Part shown: piece by piece, positions 17,694 through 28,052 of the stretch | Layout: each line of letters begins with the position of its first letter | How positions within the stretch are numbered: position 1 is the stretch's first letter | From: Chitinophagaceae bacterium | Lineage (GTDB): Bacteria; Bacteroidota; Bacteroidia; Chitinophagales; Chitinophagaceae | Direction: 5' to 3' | NCBI GenBank assembly: GCA_023957155.1 | Contig: JAMLHK010000008.1 | Location: 62,001 to 126,000 of the forward strand | DNA: 64,000 bases | Translations under genes and position numbers: made by a program | The notes under the pieces: model-generated | The model's input: only the letters and a program-made list of their open reading frames with translations | Told to the model about the DNA's origin: nothing | Database searches by the model: none

Positions 17694-18656
17694 ATGAAAA
17701 TTGCAACAAAACCGAAAAGTAATTACGCTGTACTGGCTATGGGTCTTATAGTATTGCTGATCGTTATCGAGGTAACTTTTCGGGTAAAAGGCTTTTTGAT
17801 CAATAACTGGTTACCCCGCTTTATTGATTCATCATTTTGGCGAAGTAACATTGCCGGATACTTAGGATTTATATTCACGATTTTACCGCTGGTATTAGTT
17901 GAACTGATTTTGCCAAACGAAAAAGACAGCGAAGACCACAAGGGTGGTATGTTATTTTGGGCCATTTCTATTCAGGCGAATTATTTTATTGGATTGTTAT
18001 CTATTATGCTGATTCAATATCTTAATTTAGGTCCCGTTGTTCTTCTGTCCTTTCAATCATTGAGTTCCGGTCATTTTTTACCGCCTCTTTTACTGAATAT
18101 TCTTTTGATTGTATCCTCACTATTGATATTTGATTTCTTTTATTATTGGTTTCACAGGCTTCAGCATACAGTGCCCTTCTTTTGGGAGTTCCACAAAACG
18201 CACCACTCTATCAGGAATTTAAACTCAGTAGTTTCCTACCATCATTTTTCAGAAGAACTATGGCGTATTCCTTTTGTTGCTTTGCCCTTAGCAATATTGA
18301 TCAGGATTGATGCCCCTCAGCTTGCTATCCTTTCTTCTTTTTACGCCTTTTATGGTCAATTTATCCATATGAACTCGAGAGTTAGTTTGGGTCCGTTGCG
18401 ACGAATTTTTGCAGACAATGTCTATCACAGGCTGCATCATTCTATTGAAAAGGAACATTACAATAAAAATTTTGCAGCTTTCTTTCCTGTATGGGATCAG
18501 TTGTTTGGTACCGTATATTTCCCTGTTAAAGATGAATTCCCGAAAGTAGGATTGGATGATGTAGAACAACCCAGAACGATAAAGGAATATCTTTTTCATC
18601 CAACGCCATTTAAAAGGGTAAAAGGTAGAAGGGAAAAGGTAGAAGGTAGAAGGTAG
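17694..18656 (+). CDS. Sterol desaturase / fatty acid hydroxylase family membrane protein
   Basis: Di-iron membrane oxygenase, 320 aa, with at least four hydrophobic segments in the first 200 residues. The histidine clusters that bind the irons are all present: HRLQH near 157, HKTHH near 170, and HRLHH near 247. Likely hydroxylates or desaturates a lipid in the inner membrane. It lies between the sigma gene and fecR, a place where other genes are rarely found. The last codons (GRREKVEGRR) are made of a GGTAGAA-type simple repeat, which also supplies the stop codon. Confidence 0.9.
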   Translation: MKIATKPKSNYAVLAMGLIVLLIVIEVTFRVKGFLINNWLPRFIDSSFWRSNIAGYLGFIFTILPLVLVELILPNEKDSEDHKGGMLFWAISIQANYFIGLLSIMLIQYLNLGPVVLLSFQSLSSGHFLPPLLLNILLIVSSLLIFDFFYYWFHRLQHTVPFFWEFHKTHHSIRNLNSVVSYHHFSEELWRIPFVALPLAILIRIDAPQLAILSSFYAFYGQFIHMNSRVSLGPLRRIFADNVYHRLHHSIEKEHYNKNFAAFFPVWDQLFGTVYFPVKDEFPKVGLDDVEQPRTIKEYLFHPTPFKRVKGRREKVEGRR

Positions 18657-18672
18657 AAGGTGAAAGGCAGAG
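18612..18672 (+). repeat. Polypurine GGTAGAA-type simple repeat
   Basis: Imperfect short repeats of GGTAGAA/GGTAAAA overlap the 3' end of the sterol-desaturase gene. A pyrimidine-rich tract (ACCCTATACC, ACCTTCTACC type) at about 18700-18765 is partly complementary, so the two could pair. Nothing else was found in 18657-18891. Confidence 0.7.
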
Positions 18673-18891
18673 GGCATGGAGCATTGATACTTATATCCCA
18701 TACCTTCCACCTTAGTCGCTACGCCCTACACCCTATACCCTATACCTTCTACCCTACACCTTGGATTCAACCATAAACTATAAATTGCTGACTGCTCACA
18801 GCACCAACCATAAATTTTTTCTCGCCATCTACTACTTTTTTATTGCTCGTGTAACCTGTTACAGAAGTCCCTGTAAAAGGTTCTTGTTTTT

Positions 18892-20094
18892 ATGATCATG
18901 ACAAAGGAGCAGGCTATCATTTTACTTCAACGTTACCGCGAGGGTTTGTGTTCTGAAGAAGAAAAACGAACAATAGAGCGATGGTATGCGTCATTGGAGA
19001 CCAACGGGGAATGGGAATGGACAGACGAGGAAAAGGCTTTATTCGGAGAAGAATTATTAGAGCGGATATCTGCGGATGTTGCTGAAGACAGAAGAGGTAT
19101 GGTAATACAGATATCTAAAAGAATGTCGTGGTGGAAAGTAGCGGCCGTTGTGCTGCTGTTGGGATCTGCTGCTACATGGATATTGTTTTCCGGTAGTAAT
19201 GAAGAAAAGCAACCGGTTGAACATATTGCTGCAATTAAAGATGTTAACGATGCAGCGCCGGGAAAAACGGGCGCTATCCTTACATTGTCGGACGGACAAA
19301 AAATTTTGCTGGATACCACGGCGGACGGGGCAATATCGGTGCAGGGAGGACCTTCTATCCTCAATAAAGAAGGAACATTGACCTACGAAAAAACAGGAGC
19401 GGCTCCGGGTATTGTTGCCTACAATTCCATTGTTACTCCCCGGGGACGGCAGTATAAGCTCGTATTATCGGATGGAACAAAAGTGTGGCTGAACGCTGCA
19501 TCATCGCTTCATTACCCGGTTTATTTTACCGGTGCAGGGAGAAAGGTGGAAGTTTCGGGAGAGGCTTATTTTGAAGTGGCGGAGCAAAGAGATAAACAGG
19601 GGAAACGAATACCATTTGCTGTAAAGATCAACCGCGAATCAGGCGGTCCGGCTGAAGTGCAGGTGCTGGGAACTCATTTTAATATTAATGCCTACAACAA
19701 TGAGCCGGATACAAAAGTAACCCTGCTGGAAGGCGCGGTAAAAGTAAGCAGTGCAACCTTTGCTCCGGTGCTGATGCAGCCCGGGCAGCAGGCAAAGATC
19801 AGCGATAAGATAGCTGTTGATAAAAATGTTGACGTAGACTTAGTGATGGCATGGAAAAACGGCATATTTCATTTTAGAAATGCAGATGTAAGCACGGTAA
19901 TGCGCCAGGCAGAGCGCTGGTACGACATCAGGACGGAATACCCGCAGGGTGTTCCTAAGGATACCCTCAACGGTGGTATTTCCCGCGATGTGAAGCTCTC
20001 GGAATTCTTAGACATCATGCGGTACAGTGATATCCGGGCAACTATCCGGGACGGTGTAGTGGAAGTGAGGCCCGCGATCGCAGGAAAACAATAG
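18892..20094 (+). CDS. FecR-type anti-sigma factor
   Basis: Inner-membrane signal protein linking SusC to the ECF sigma factor, 400 aa. N-terminal cytoplasmic sigma-binding part (residues 1-80), one membrane helix at about 83-103 (KVAAVVLLLGSAATWILF), then the periplasmic FecR domain (RGRQYKLVLSDGTKVWLNA and GEAYFEVAE) and the C-terminal DUF4974-type domain (NADVSTVMRQAERWYDI). An ATG two codons later (ATG ACA AAG) is an alternative start. SusC follows after 116 bp, its N-terminal STN domain being the expected contact. Confidence 0.95.
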   Translation: MIMTKEQAIILLQRYREGLCSEEEKRTIERWYASLETNGEWEWTDEEKALFGEELLERISADVAEDRRGMVIQISKRMSWWKVAAVVLLLGSAATWILFSGSNEEKQPVEHIAAIKDVNDAAPGKTGAILTLSDGQKILLDTTADGAISVQGGPSILNKEGTLTYEKTGAAPGIVAYNSIVTPRGRQYKLVLSDGTKVWLNAASSLHYPVYFTGAGRKVEVSGEAYFEVAEQRDKQGKRIPFAVKINRESGGPAEVQVLGTHFNINAYNNEPDTKVTLLEGAVKVSSATFAPVLMQPGQQAKISDKIAVDKNVDVDLVMAWKNGIFHFRNADVSTVMRQAERWYDIRTEYPQGVPKDTLNGGISRDVKLSEFLDIMRYSDIRATIRDGVVEVRPAIAGKQ

Positions 20095-20111
20095 GCTTTA
20101 TTCTGTCCCAT

Positions 20112-20144
20112 AAAAAAAGCCAGTAGTGGTGGAACACTGCTGGC
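20112..20144 (-). terminator. Hairpin between fecR and susC (minus-strand terminator form)
   Basis: Arms 20119-20128 and 20135-20144 (GCCAGTAGTG / CACTGCTGGC, one G-T pair) around a 6-base loop. On the plus strand it is preceded by A7, so on the minus strand it is a textbook stem plus T7. On the plus strand there is no T-run, so it would be a leader hairpin upstream of susC. Confidence 0.6.
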
Positions 20145-20210
20145 CGGTAATGTGGGCCAATATATACAATCGGCGAAGACTGTTATTTAATCACCCAACA
20201 AACCAAAGTT

Positions 20211-23200
20211 ATGCAATTTACTGCGCATTTGGACTGTCATTTTTTTATTCCTGACAGTACAACAACCAAAAACCAACACCTGCCGTTTCTCCCTCTTCGG
20301 CAGTTTCAGCAGGTAAAAAAAATGCTGTTGATCATGAGGCTTACCGTTATTCTTATATTGGCTGCCTGCCTTAACGTAAGCGCCGGTGGCTATGCCCAGC
20401 AGATCACCTTGAAGGCTAAGGACATGCCCTGTGAGTCAGTTTTCCGGGAAATCACCCGGCAAAGCGGCTACCAGTTTTTCTTCAACAAAAAACTGATCCG
20501 CAACGCCCGCAATGTGTCGGTAGAGCTGAATGCCGTTCCGGTGGAAAAGGCGATCGAAATTTGTTTCGCGGATCAGCCTTTCGATTTTGCTATTGTAAAC
20601 AAAACAGTGGTGATCCGTAAAAAGGAGCATCGTGTTGTAGCAATGCCCGATGTAACTCCTATATCTCCTCCTGTTGCAGACATCAGCCTGAGCGGTAGGG
20701 TGACCAATACAAACAAGGAACCATTGGAAGGGGTGAGCGTAATCATTAGAGGCACGCGAACGGGTACTACCACCAATGCGGATGGGAGGTTTCAGCTAAC
20801 TGTGCCCTCCACTGGTAATGTGGAACTGGTCTTTTCTTTTGTAGGATATGCAACACAAACGGTAAAGGCAGGAAGCCGGACGGTGTTTGATATGGTATTG
20901 GAGGAAATGGTTGCTGATTTGAGCGATGTGGTGGTAATAGGATATGGTACGCAGAAAAAAGAGAACCTGACGGGCTCTGTATCCTCGGTTTCAGGACAAG
21001 AGATAGCAAAGAAGCCTGTAATGCGTGCTTCTGCAGCATTGGAAGGATTAGCATCAGGTGTTACGGTAACCCAATCTTCTGGGCAGCCTGGGGCTGATGG
21101 TGCTACTATTAGAATAAGGGGAATAGGTACATTAGGAAACTCAAATCCTCTTGTATTAATAGATGGAGTACAAGGTAATCTTGATGGAGTGGCCCCGAAT
21201 GATATTCAAAATATTTCTATTTTAAAAGATGCCGCCGCTGCAGCGATTTATGGATCAAGGGCTGCAAATGGGGTAATCCTTGTCACTACAAAAAGTGGAG
21301 ATAACGGAGATCCCAAAATTACTTACAATACTTATTTTGGTTGGCAACGTTTCACTGACCTTCCAGACTATGTAGATGGTTATACTTATATGACCTCACT
21401 CAACCAGGCATACCGTAATGAAGGCAGAGATCCTTTGTATTCTGATGATTATCTCAAGGCTTACCTCGAAAACAAGGCGACAGACCCGGACCATTATCCT
21501 GATGTAGATTGGCAGAAAACCGTTTATACAGGTTCCGGCTTTTTGCAAAGCCATTATGTAGGAGTGTCAGGAGGAAGCAAGCGTTTTAAGCTTATGGGAT
21601 CGGTTGCTTACCAGGATCAAAAAGGGGAAATACCGGTTTATGAAGCAAAAAGGTATTCATTTCGGCTAAACACGGACGTAAATGTTACTAAGAATTTCCA
21701 ATTGCGTGTCAATCTCGTGGGTGAGCATTCTCCAATGATTTCTCCAGCCGGAGGAACAGGGAATTACGGTGTTATTTCAGAAGTGGTACGTACGGCTCCC
21801 GTATTCCCTGCTGTTCTATCAGACGGAAGATATGGCGTTGGTTTAAATGGCACTAACCCTTTGGCAAGAATACAGAACGGCGGGTATGTAAGGAATGCTT
21901 ATGAGAGTTTTCGAGGCACCCTACAAGCCAATTACCAACCGTTCGCGGGAGCAGATATAGAATTGAATTTTACCCCACAATTTAATGATAATAGGGAAAA
22001 ATCTTTTTTAAAGGCTGTTTCCACCTATGATCCAGATGTAATCAGTCCTGCTTTTACTCTTCCTTCCAAAACTACTTTGCTGGAGAGTGATGAAAGGAGT
22101 TGGGAAAATACGCTACATCTACTCTTAAAATATAATAAAACCTTTAATGAGAATAACCTTCATTTTTTAGGTGGGTATGAGCAAATTGCTTACACTAATG
22201 ATAATTTCAATGCATTTAGAGACAGCTATGCTCTACCTGATTATCAGGAGTTGAATTCGGGGTCTGTTCAAAACTGGCAAAATGGTGGGACTGGTTATGA
22301 ATGGTCATTACGTTCCTATTTTGGGCGTTTAAATTATGATTATATGGGTAAATATTTATTTGAAGCTAATTTACGAGCAGATGGTTCCTCCCGGTTTGCT
22401 AAGGGAAATCAATATGGAACTTTCCCTTCATTCTCTGTGGGATGGCGCCTTTCGAGAGAAGATTTTCTTAAGAATGTAAACTGGCTTTCAGATTTAAAGA
22501 TTAGAGCTTCTTGGGGCCAATTAGGAAATCAGGAAATTGGCAATTATCCATTTGCATCAGTTATTAACCTGGGGGTTAATTACATTTTTGGAGGTACACC
22601 CGCAATTGGTGCAGCACAAATTGATATGGCTAACAAAAATATTTCCTGGGAATCAACCACTTCTAAGAATTTAGGAATTGATATAGGATTGATGCAAAAT
22701 AAGCTGAATATTACTTATGAATATTATATCAGGAATACCAGTGGTATATTGCTGCAATTACCTATTCCGGCTACTGTTGGATTAAATAAACCTTACCAAA
22801 ATGCTGGTGAGGTAAGGAATACAGGATGGGATCTTTCCATCAACTATAGTAATCGGAACCGAAACTTTAAATATGATGTTGGATTTAATTTATCCGATGT
22901 AAGGAATGAAGTTACTAATCTCGAAGGTACCGGCCCTTACATAAGTACTTATTCCTTTATTGCAGAAGGGTATCCCATTAATACTTTATATGGGTATAAA
23001 GCGCTCGGTCTGTTTCAGAGTCAGGATCAGATAGATAAGTCGCCAAAGCAAATCGGAAATTATGCGCCCGGAGATATAATATATGAAGATATAAGTAAAG
23101 ATAATGTAATTAATGCCAGCGACAAAAAACCCATAGGTAATCAAATACCGAGATATACTTTTGGGCTAACTTTTTCGGCTCAATATAAAAATTTTGATTT

Positions 23201-23621
23201 CAGCTTTTTATTGCAGGGAGTAGGAAAAGGAAATGTTTTTTTATACCAGGATGCGGTTTGGGCATTCTATAACGCAGGTGTAATAAAGGCATGGCAATTG
23301 GACTACTGGACACCTACCAATCCAGAAGCAAAATATCCGAGGTTGATTTCACAAACCACACACAATAATTTCCAAGCCTCAAGCTATTGGGTATATAATT
23401 CAGCTTTTGCAAGGCTTAAGAATGTACAGATAGGGTACGAGCTGCCGAATCAATTAATACGCCGAACTTTTATTCATAAACTACGCTTTTATGCCACTGG
23501 TCATAATCTATTCACCTTTGATAAGATGCCCCAGGGATGGGATCCGGAAAGACCAAGTGGTACAGCATCTGTTTATCCTATATCCGGTACTTATGTTTTT
23601 GGTTTAAATCTAACATTCTAA
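20211..23621 (+). CDS. SusC-family TonB-dependent outer membrane transporter
   Basis: Outer-membrane glycan importer, 1136 aa. A signal peptide runs from about M38/M42 to GGYAQ near 62; the first 37 residues are an extension common in this group. Then come an STN signalling domain (about 64-125, for FecR contact), a carboxypeptidase-regulatory-like domain (about 155-230), the plug beginning DVVVIGYGTQKKENLTG (about 240), and the 22-strand barrel to the C-terminal LNLTF. The pairs with SusD, 17 bp downstream. GC content falls sharply from about 21.05 kb onward, inside the plug, suggesting a hybrid gene. Confidence 0.97.
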   Translation: MQFTAHLDCHFFIPDSTTTKNQHLPFLPLRQFQQVKKMLLIMRLTVILILAACLNVSAGGYAQQITLKAKDMPCESVFREITRQSGYQFFFNKKLIRNARNVSVELNAVPVEKAIEICFADQPFDFAIVNKTVVIRKKEHRVVAMPDVTPISPPVADISLSGRVTNTNKEPLEGVSVIIRGTRTGTTTNADGRFQLTVPSTGNVELVFSFVGYATQTVKAGSRTVFDMVLEEMVADLSDVVVIGYGTQKKENLTGSVSSVSGQEIAKKPVMRASAALEGLASGVTVTQSSGQPGADGATIRIRGIGTLGNSNPLVLIDGVQGNLDGVAPNDIQNISILKDAAAAAIYGSRAANGVILVTTKSGDNGDPKITYNTYFGWQRFTDLPDYVDGYTYMTSLNQAYRNEGRDPLYSDDYLKAYLENKATDPDHYPDVDWQKTVYTGSGFLQSHYVGVSGGSKRFKLMGSVAYQDQKGEIPVYEAKRYSFRLNTDVNVTKNFQLRVNLVGEHSPMISPAGGTGNYGVISEVVRTAPVFPAVLSDGRYGVGLNGTNPLARIQNGGYVRNAYESFRGTLQANYQPFAGADIELNFTPQFNDNREKSFLKAVSTYDPDVISPAFTLPSKTTLLESDERSWENTLHLLLKYNKTFNENNLHFLGGYEQIAYTNDNFNAFRDSYALPDYQELNSGSVQNWQNGGTGYEWSLRSYFGRLNYDYMGKYLFEANLRADGSSRFAKGNQYGTFPSFSVGWRLSREDFLKNVNWLSDLKIRASWGQLGNQEIGNYPFASVINLGVNYIFGGTPAIGAAQIDMANKNISWESTTSKNLGIDIGLMQNKLNITYEYYIRNTSGILLQLPIPATVGLNKPYQNAGEVRNTGWDLSINYSNRNRNFKYDVGFNLSDVRNEVTNLEGTGPYISTYSFIAEGYPINTLYGYKALGLFQSQDQIDKSPKQIGNYAPGDIIYEDISKDNVINASDKKPIGNQIPRYTFGLTFSAQYKNFDFSFLLQGVGKGNVFLYQDAVWAFYNAGVIKAWQLDYWTPTNPEAKYPRLISQTTHNNFQASSYWVYNSAFARLKNVQIGYELPNQLIRRTFIHKLRFYATGHNLFTFDKMPQGWDPERPSGTASVYPISGTYVFGLNLTF

Positions 23622-23638
23622 TCTTTAAATATTAGACA

Positions 23639-25315
23639 ATGAAACTTCATATTATTTCGCTTATCTTATTAGGAGCAGGAATTATTTCTTGCAATAAAGG
23701 TTTCCTGGAGAAGCTGCCACTTGATAGTCCCTCAGATGCGACTTTCTTTTCCAATAAAGATGAATTGGAAATGGCTGTTAATGGTGCTTATACAGGGCTC
23801 TGGTGGGAATTTGAAGGAGTGCCTTACTACCTGTTTTTGGACGCAGCAACCGATATTGCTTGGTCAAGGGGTGATGAAGCCAAAATCCAAACTGTACAGT
23901 CAGGACTGTTTACTCCTGATGCTTATGTGTTTAATAATACCTGGACAAGCATGTATAATGGCATTTCAAAATGTAACAATATTCTGCAAAATATGAATCG
24001 TGCGAAGGACGTAGTCTCTAGTGATTACTATAATCAGGTCCAGGCACAGGCCCTATTTCTACGAAGCTACTATTATTTCTATCTTATTGAATTATTCGGT
24101 GACGTTCCCTGGGTTACCACTATGCTTTCACTTGATAGTGCTTCTTTGGCAAAGACTGACAAAAAACAAATTGTACAGTATTTGTACGATGACCTCGATT
24201 TTGCCGCTGCTAATCTTCCTTTGAGTTGGGCGGGCAATGATGCAGGAAGGGCAACAAAAGGTGCTGCCCTTGCTCTAAAAGCTCGCTTAGCTTTAAACGA
24301 AGGAGACTACGAGATAGCAGCCGCATCAGCAAAAACTGTGATAGGCCTGAATATCTATACTATTGACCCAAATTATAAGAGGTTATTTCATTATGGTGGA
24401 GCATCGAGCCAAGAAATTATTATGAATCTTCCCTATCTATTAGGCGTTCGAACCAATGCAATTCCCGAAATTATAGGTCCGCGCAGCGCACCTGGGTATA
24501 GTATTCTAGTACCCACCCAGATGATGGTAGATATGTATCAATGTATTGATGGCAAGTCTATTGATAAGTCTCCATTGTTTGACCCTTTACAGCCTTTTAA
24601 CAACAGAGATCCAAGGCTTGATCAATCTATAATTCGTCCTGGTGTATGGTTTAATAATTATCTTTTTCAAACCCATCCTGACAGTACCATGACCTATCAA
24701 AATACAGATGGTAATTTAGTAAGAGTTGGCAATTTGGAGGTTACAAATGCATATGCAACTTTTACGGGCTATTTGTGGCTTAAATTTTTGGATGAAACCG
24801 ATCTGCCGTCAAACGTGAATTCTTCCCAGATTAGTTTAATTCTGATGCGTTATGCAGAGATATTACTTACTTACGCAGAAAGCAAAATTGAATTAAATCA
24901 GATTGATCAAAGTGTTATTGATGCAATTAATCAGGTAAGGGGTAGGGAAAGTGTGAATATGCCTTTAGTGTCTATAGGAATGCCTCAAGAGGATATAAGG
25001 GCGGTAGTAAGGTATGAACGTACTGTAGAACTTGCAAATGAGGGATTTCGATTGTTTGATATAAAAAGGTGGAAATATGCTGAACATGTGTTGCCAGGAA
25101 AGGTTTATGGTAGAAGAAATAAAGCACATTGGTATGATCCTATAGTACCAAAAATTGATCAATACGGACATTCAAATTATGATAATGCAGAAGATATATT
25201 TAAAGTTATTAGTGTAAACACGTTTGATCCTGTAAAGAATTATCTATGGCCTATTCCTCAGAAAGAAATTGATATAAATAAAAAATTAATACAGAATCCG
25301 GGCTATGAGCAGTGA
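23639..25315 (+). CDS. SusD/RagB family starch-binding-like lipoprotein
   Basis: Surface lipoprotein that captures glycan for SusC, 558 aa. Lipobox cysteine is C18 (GAGIISC). The N-terminal FLEKLPLDSPSDATFFSN block and TPR-like helices (LRSYYYFYLIELFGDVPWV) are typical of SusD N-terminal domain; the C-terminal SusD domain includes LLTYAESKIEL, a QVRGR and an ELANEGFRLFDIKRW block. It is translationally close to susC (17 bp). The gene lies in the low-GC segment. The ligand cannot be predicted from sequence. Confidence 0.97.
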   Translation: MKLHIISLILLGAGIISCNKGFLEKLPLDSPSDATFFSNKDELEMAVNGAYTGLWWEFEGVPYYLFLDAATDIAWSRGDEAKIQTVQSGLFTPDAYVFNNTWTSMYNGISKCNNILQNMNRAKDVVSSDYYNQVQAQALFLRSYYYFYLIELFGDVPWVTTMLSLDSASLAKTDKKQIVQYLYDDLDFAAANLPLSWAGNDAGRATKGAALALKARLALNEGDYEIAAASAKTVIGLNIYTIDPNYKRLFHYGGASSQEIIMNLPYLLGVRTNAIPEIIGPRSAPGYSILVPTQMMVDMYQCIDGKSIDKSPLFDPLQPFNNRDPRLDQSIIRPGVWFNNYLFQTHPDSTMTYQNTDGNLVRVGNLEVTNAYATFTGYLWLKFLDETDLPSNVNSSQISLILMRYAEILLTYAESKIELNQIDQSVIDAINQVRGRESVNMPLVSIGMPQEDIRAVVRYERTVELANEGFRLFDIKRWKYAEHVLPGKVYGRRNKAHWYDPIVPKIDQYGHSNYDNAEDIFKVISVNTFDPVKNYLWPIPQKEIDINKKLIQNPGYEQ

Positions 25316-25420
25316 ACAATGCGAAAAAGGACTTAATCATGAATACTTCCAATAGTTATTTAAGATTTCTTTATTGCATAAAGCATTTACATTTATTATT
25401 AATTAAATTAATTGAATAGA

Positions 25421-27893
25421 ATGGGATCGCGTAGAATATTTTTTGAAAGAATGTCGCTGCTTTTCGGTGGGACTCTTTTGGCGGGGCCAAGAAAGGTGTT
25501 TTCGGGCCAGGATTATTCTGACAGGGAGATGTCAAAAGAAATGGTTGCCTCAAGAGTTGCATCACTCATTAAAAATAATATTTCAAAACAGTATGATTTG
25601 GTGGTTGTTGGTGGTGGTATTTCAGGAGTAAGCGCTGCTATCAGTGCAGCGCGTAATGGACTTAGGGTGGCTCTCGTGCATAACCGGGCTATGTTTGGTG
25701 GTAATTCTTCCAGCGAGGTAAAATTATTCCCAGAGGATAATGCTGCACATGATCCGTGGATAAAAGAAGGGAGGAATCAATGAAGAGTTCATGCCGAAGA
25801 ACGAGTGCGTAATCGAATATTATCTTGAAGGAACCATGAATTGTCACTGGGACCTGGTATTATATGAATGGGTTATCAGGGAAAAGAATATCACTTCCTA
25901 TTTAAATACTCACATGCACCAGGTCTTTATGAAAAGTGACAGCCAGATTGAATCAATTTTTGCAATTCAACTTGGCACAGAAAAGTCATTCATACTGTCT
26001 GCTCCATTATTTGTGGACGCGTCTGGAGACGGATTACTTGGAGAATTGGCAAAAGCGAAACTTCGGTGGGGACGGGAGGCTGAGGTAGAATACAATGAAT
26101 CCTTAGCGCCAAAAGTGGCGGATGAAAAGGTAATGGGAAATACACTTTTTTTTACTGCAAGAGATACCGGTATGCCGGTACCATTTAAGCGGCCTGATTG
26201 GGCTGTGGAGTTCCCTAAAGAAAGTGACCTGACAGAGCGTGGACACAGTTTTTTTAAGGGCGGATACTGGTGGATTGAAGTGGGTACCCCCTACCATCCT
26301 ATAAACGACAACAACGAAACTCGGCATGAGGCACTTCGACAGCTACTGGGTGTTTGGGATCATATAAAAAATCAGGATTGTAAGACAATTCCCAAAGAAC
26401 AAACTGCGTCTTATGCCCTGGATTTTGTTGGTTTCTGGCCATATAAGAGGGCATCTCGAAGAATTATAGGCGATTATGTGCTTACACAAAGCGATGTCCA
26501 GAATCCACATCAACTTCACGATGCGGTAGCTTACGGATGCTGGGAAATTGACATTCATGTGGATGGCGGGATTTTGGAACGCAGTAAACAGCCCATTTCC
26601 GAAGGAAACGTGTGGCAGGAGGTGGGTACTCAAGTGTATGGAATTCCTATTCGGTCTCTTTATTCTAAGAATGTAAAGAACCTTATGATGGCCGGACGTA
26701 CTATCAGTTGTTCGTACCTCGCCTTTGCTTCTACTCGTGTACTCTCTACCGGTTCTATCTGTGGACAGGCTGTTGGAGTAGTGGCAGCCTTAGCGAAAAA
26801 GTATAAAGTGACTCCCAGGGAGATCGCTAAATTTCATTCGTCAGAAGCTCAGCAAATTATTCTGAGGAGTGATGGTCATATTCCGGGTGTAGAAAATACG
26901 GACACTAATGATCTGGCGAAAAAAGCTAAAGTAACCGGTTCAAGTCATTTGAAATTACATTTTCCTGAACCTAATAATGAGCGTGAACTCACTATGCCAC
27001 ATGCTCAGTTATTTCCCCTATCAGGAGATTTTATAGAAAAGGTCGAACTCCTTCTAACGTCAAATAGAAATATACCTACTAAAATCAAACTTGGGCTCAG
27101 GGAGGCGGCTCACGTATGGGATTTCCGTTCCCAAAATAATCTGGCATTAGTTGAGGCGACCATTCCGGCAAATTCAGAAGGGTGGACGAGTTTTAATTTC
27201 AGGAAGCAAATTGTACCGGGGAAATTGTATTATGTTCATACAGTAGGAAAATATCCTGGTATTTTTTGGAAAGGATTTCGAGAAGATGATGGCAAGCCCA
27301 ATCAAATACCGATTGGTACCTCTGCTGCCGTTTTGCCTGACAAAACACCTTTTTCAGAAAAAAGTACCACCTTTAGAGAAATTTTTTCTTCGGTTGAGTT
27401 AAAAGATATTCCAGGCGCTGGAACAGAAGGTCATTGGAAGCCTCTTACAGGAGGTAGGAGTTTATGTATGCGAATTACTCCCGATAGTACCCCTTATCAA
27501 CCTGGAAATATTATAAAAGGAACCAATCGTCCTGATATGTGGACGAATATATGGATATCTGATTCACGGCAAACTTTACCTGCATCATTAGAATTGGGCT
27601 GGGAGTCTCTAATTGAATTTAATACGATTCAATTGACCTTTGATACAGATCAGAACAGGAGAGTTGTTCTACCACTTTTCAGATATCCTGATTGTGTTAA
27701 GGACTATATGATCGAATATCATAATGGCATTTCCTGGAAAAAGCTTTTGGATCAAACCGATAATTACATTCGTAGACGTGAACATCGGTTTGATAAAGTA
27801 AAAGCATTTAAACTTAGAATCACCGTGCTTGCTACTAACGGTGCTGCCACTGCGCGGATATACGAAGTGCGGGTATATAATGAACGGGTGTAA
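25421..27893 (+). pseudogene. FAD-dependent oxidoreductase with a single-base frameshift
   Basis: Originally one protein of about 825 aa. The N-terminal part (25421-25783) has a hydrophobic leader and an FAD loop (VVVGGGISGVSAA) then FGGNSSSEVKL; it stops at a TGA at 25781. The reading continues in the next frame, open from 25770 to 27893, with EYYLEGTMNCHWDLVLYEWV and VDASGDGLLGELA, the normal continuation of this FAD family. Removing one G of the GGG at 25769-25771 restores the frame (EGGINEEF). The C-terminal part from about 27420 resembles a discoidin-like domain. The protein family is frequent in PULs, substrate unknown. Either a recent mutation or a sequencing error. Confidence 0.85.
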
Positions 27894-27985
27894 AAGTTAA
27901 AAAATCACATATCAATTCATAAATCTAAGCCTAACTCAATATTAATTAATACCCGTACAGCAGGTTAAAATTACTTTACTGATTT

Positions 27986-28052
27986 ACTGTCGCACTGTGG
28001 TTTTTATTCAAGGCTATTGCGGGTAGTCATGAGAGCCTCGGGGTCTTCATTC
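27986..28052 (+). repeat. Repeat B, partial copy (B1)
   Basis: ACTGTCGCAC...ATTCAAGGCTATTGCGGGTAG matches the first half of family B; a second B-like CGGGGTCTTCATTC at 28039-28052 abuts element A1. The B copy looks broken by A1. Confidence 0.65.

Larger units (their letters stand above)
21050..27900. other. Low-GC segment starting within susC
   Basis: Hand counts on 60-base lines: 48% at 20461 and 47% at 21001, then 33% at 22141, 25% at 22681, 32% at 24841; genes past 29.3 kb return to about 48% (line 44101). Arginine codons also shift toward AGA/AGG. The limits are approximate. The segment covers most of susC, susD and the FAD oxidoreductase. Confidence 0.7.

Noticed and set aside
27894..28052. 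Possible start of another lost gene after the FAD oxidoreductase
   Set aside because: No leader-like ATG frame found; only repeat B1 and AT-rich DNA.
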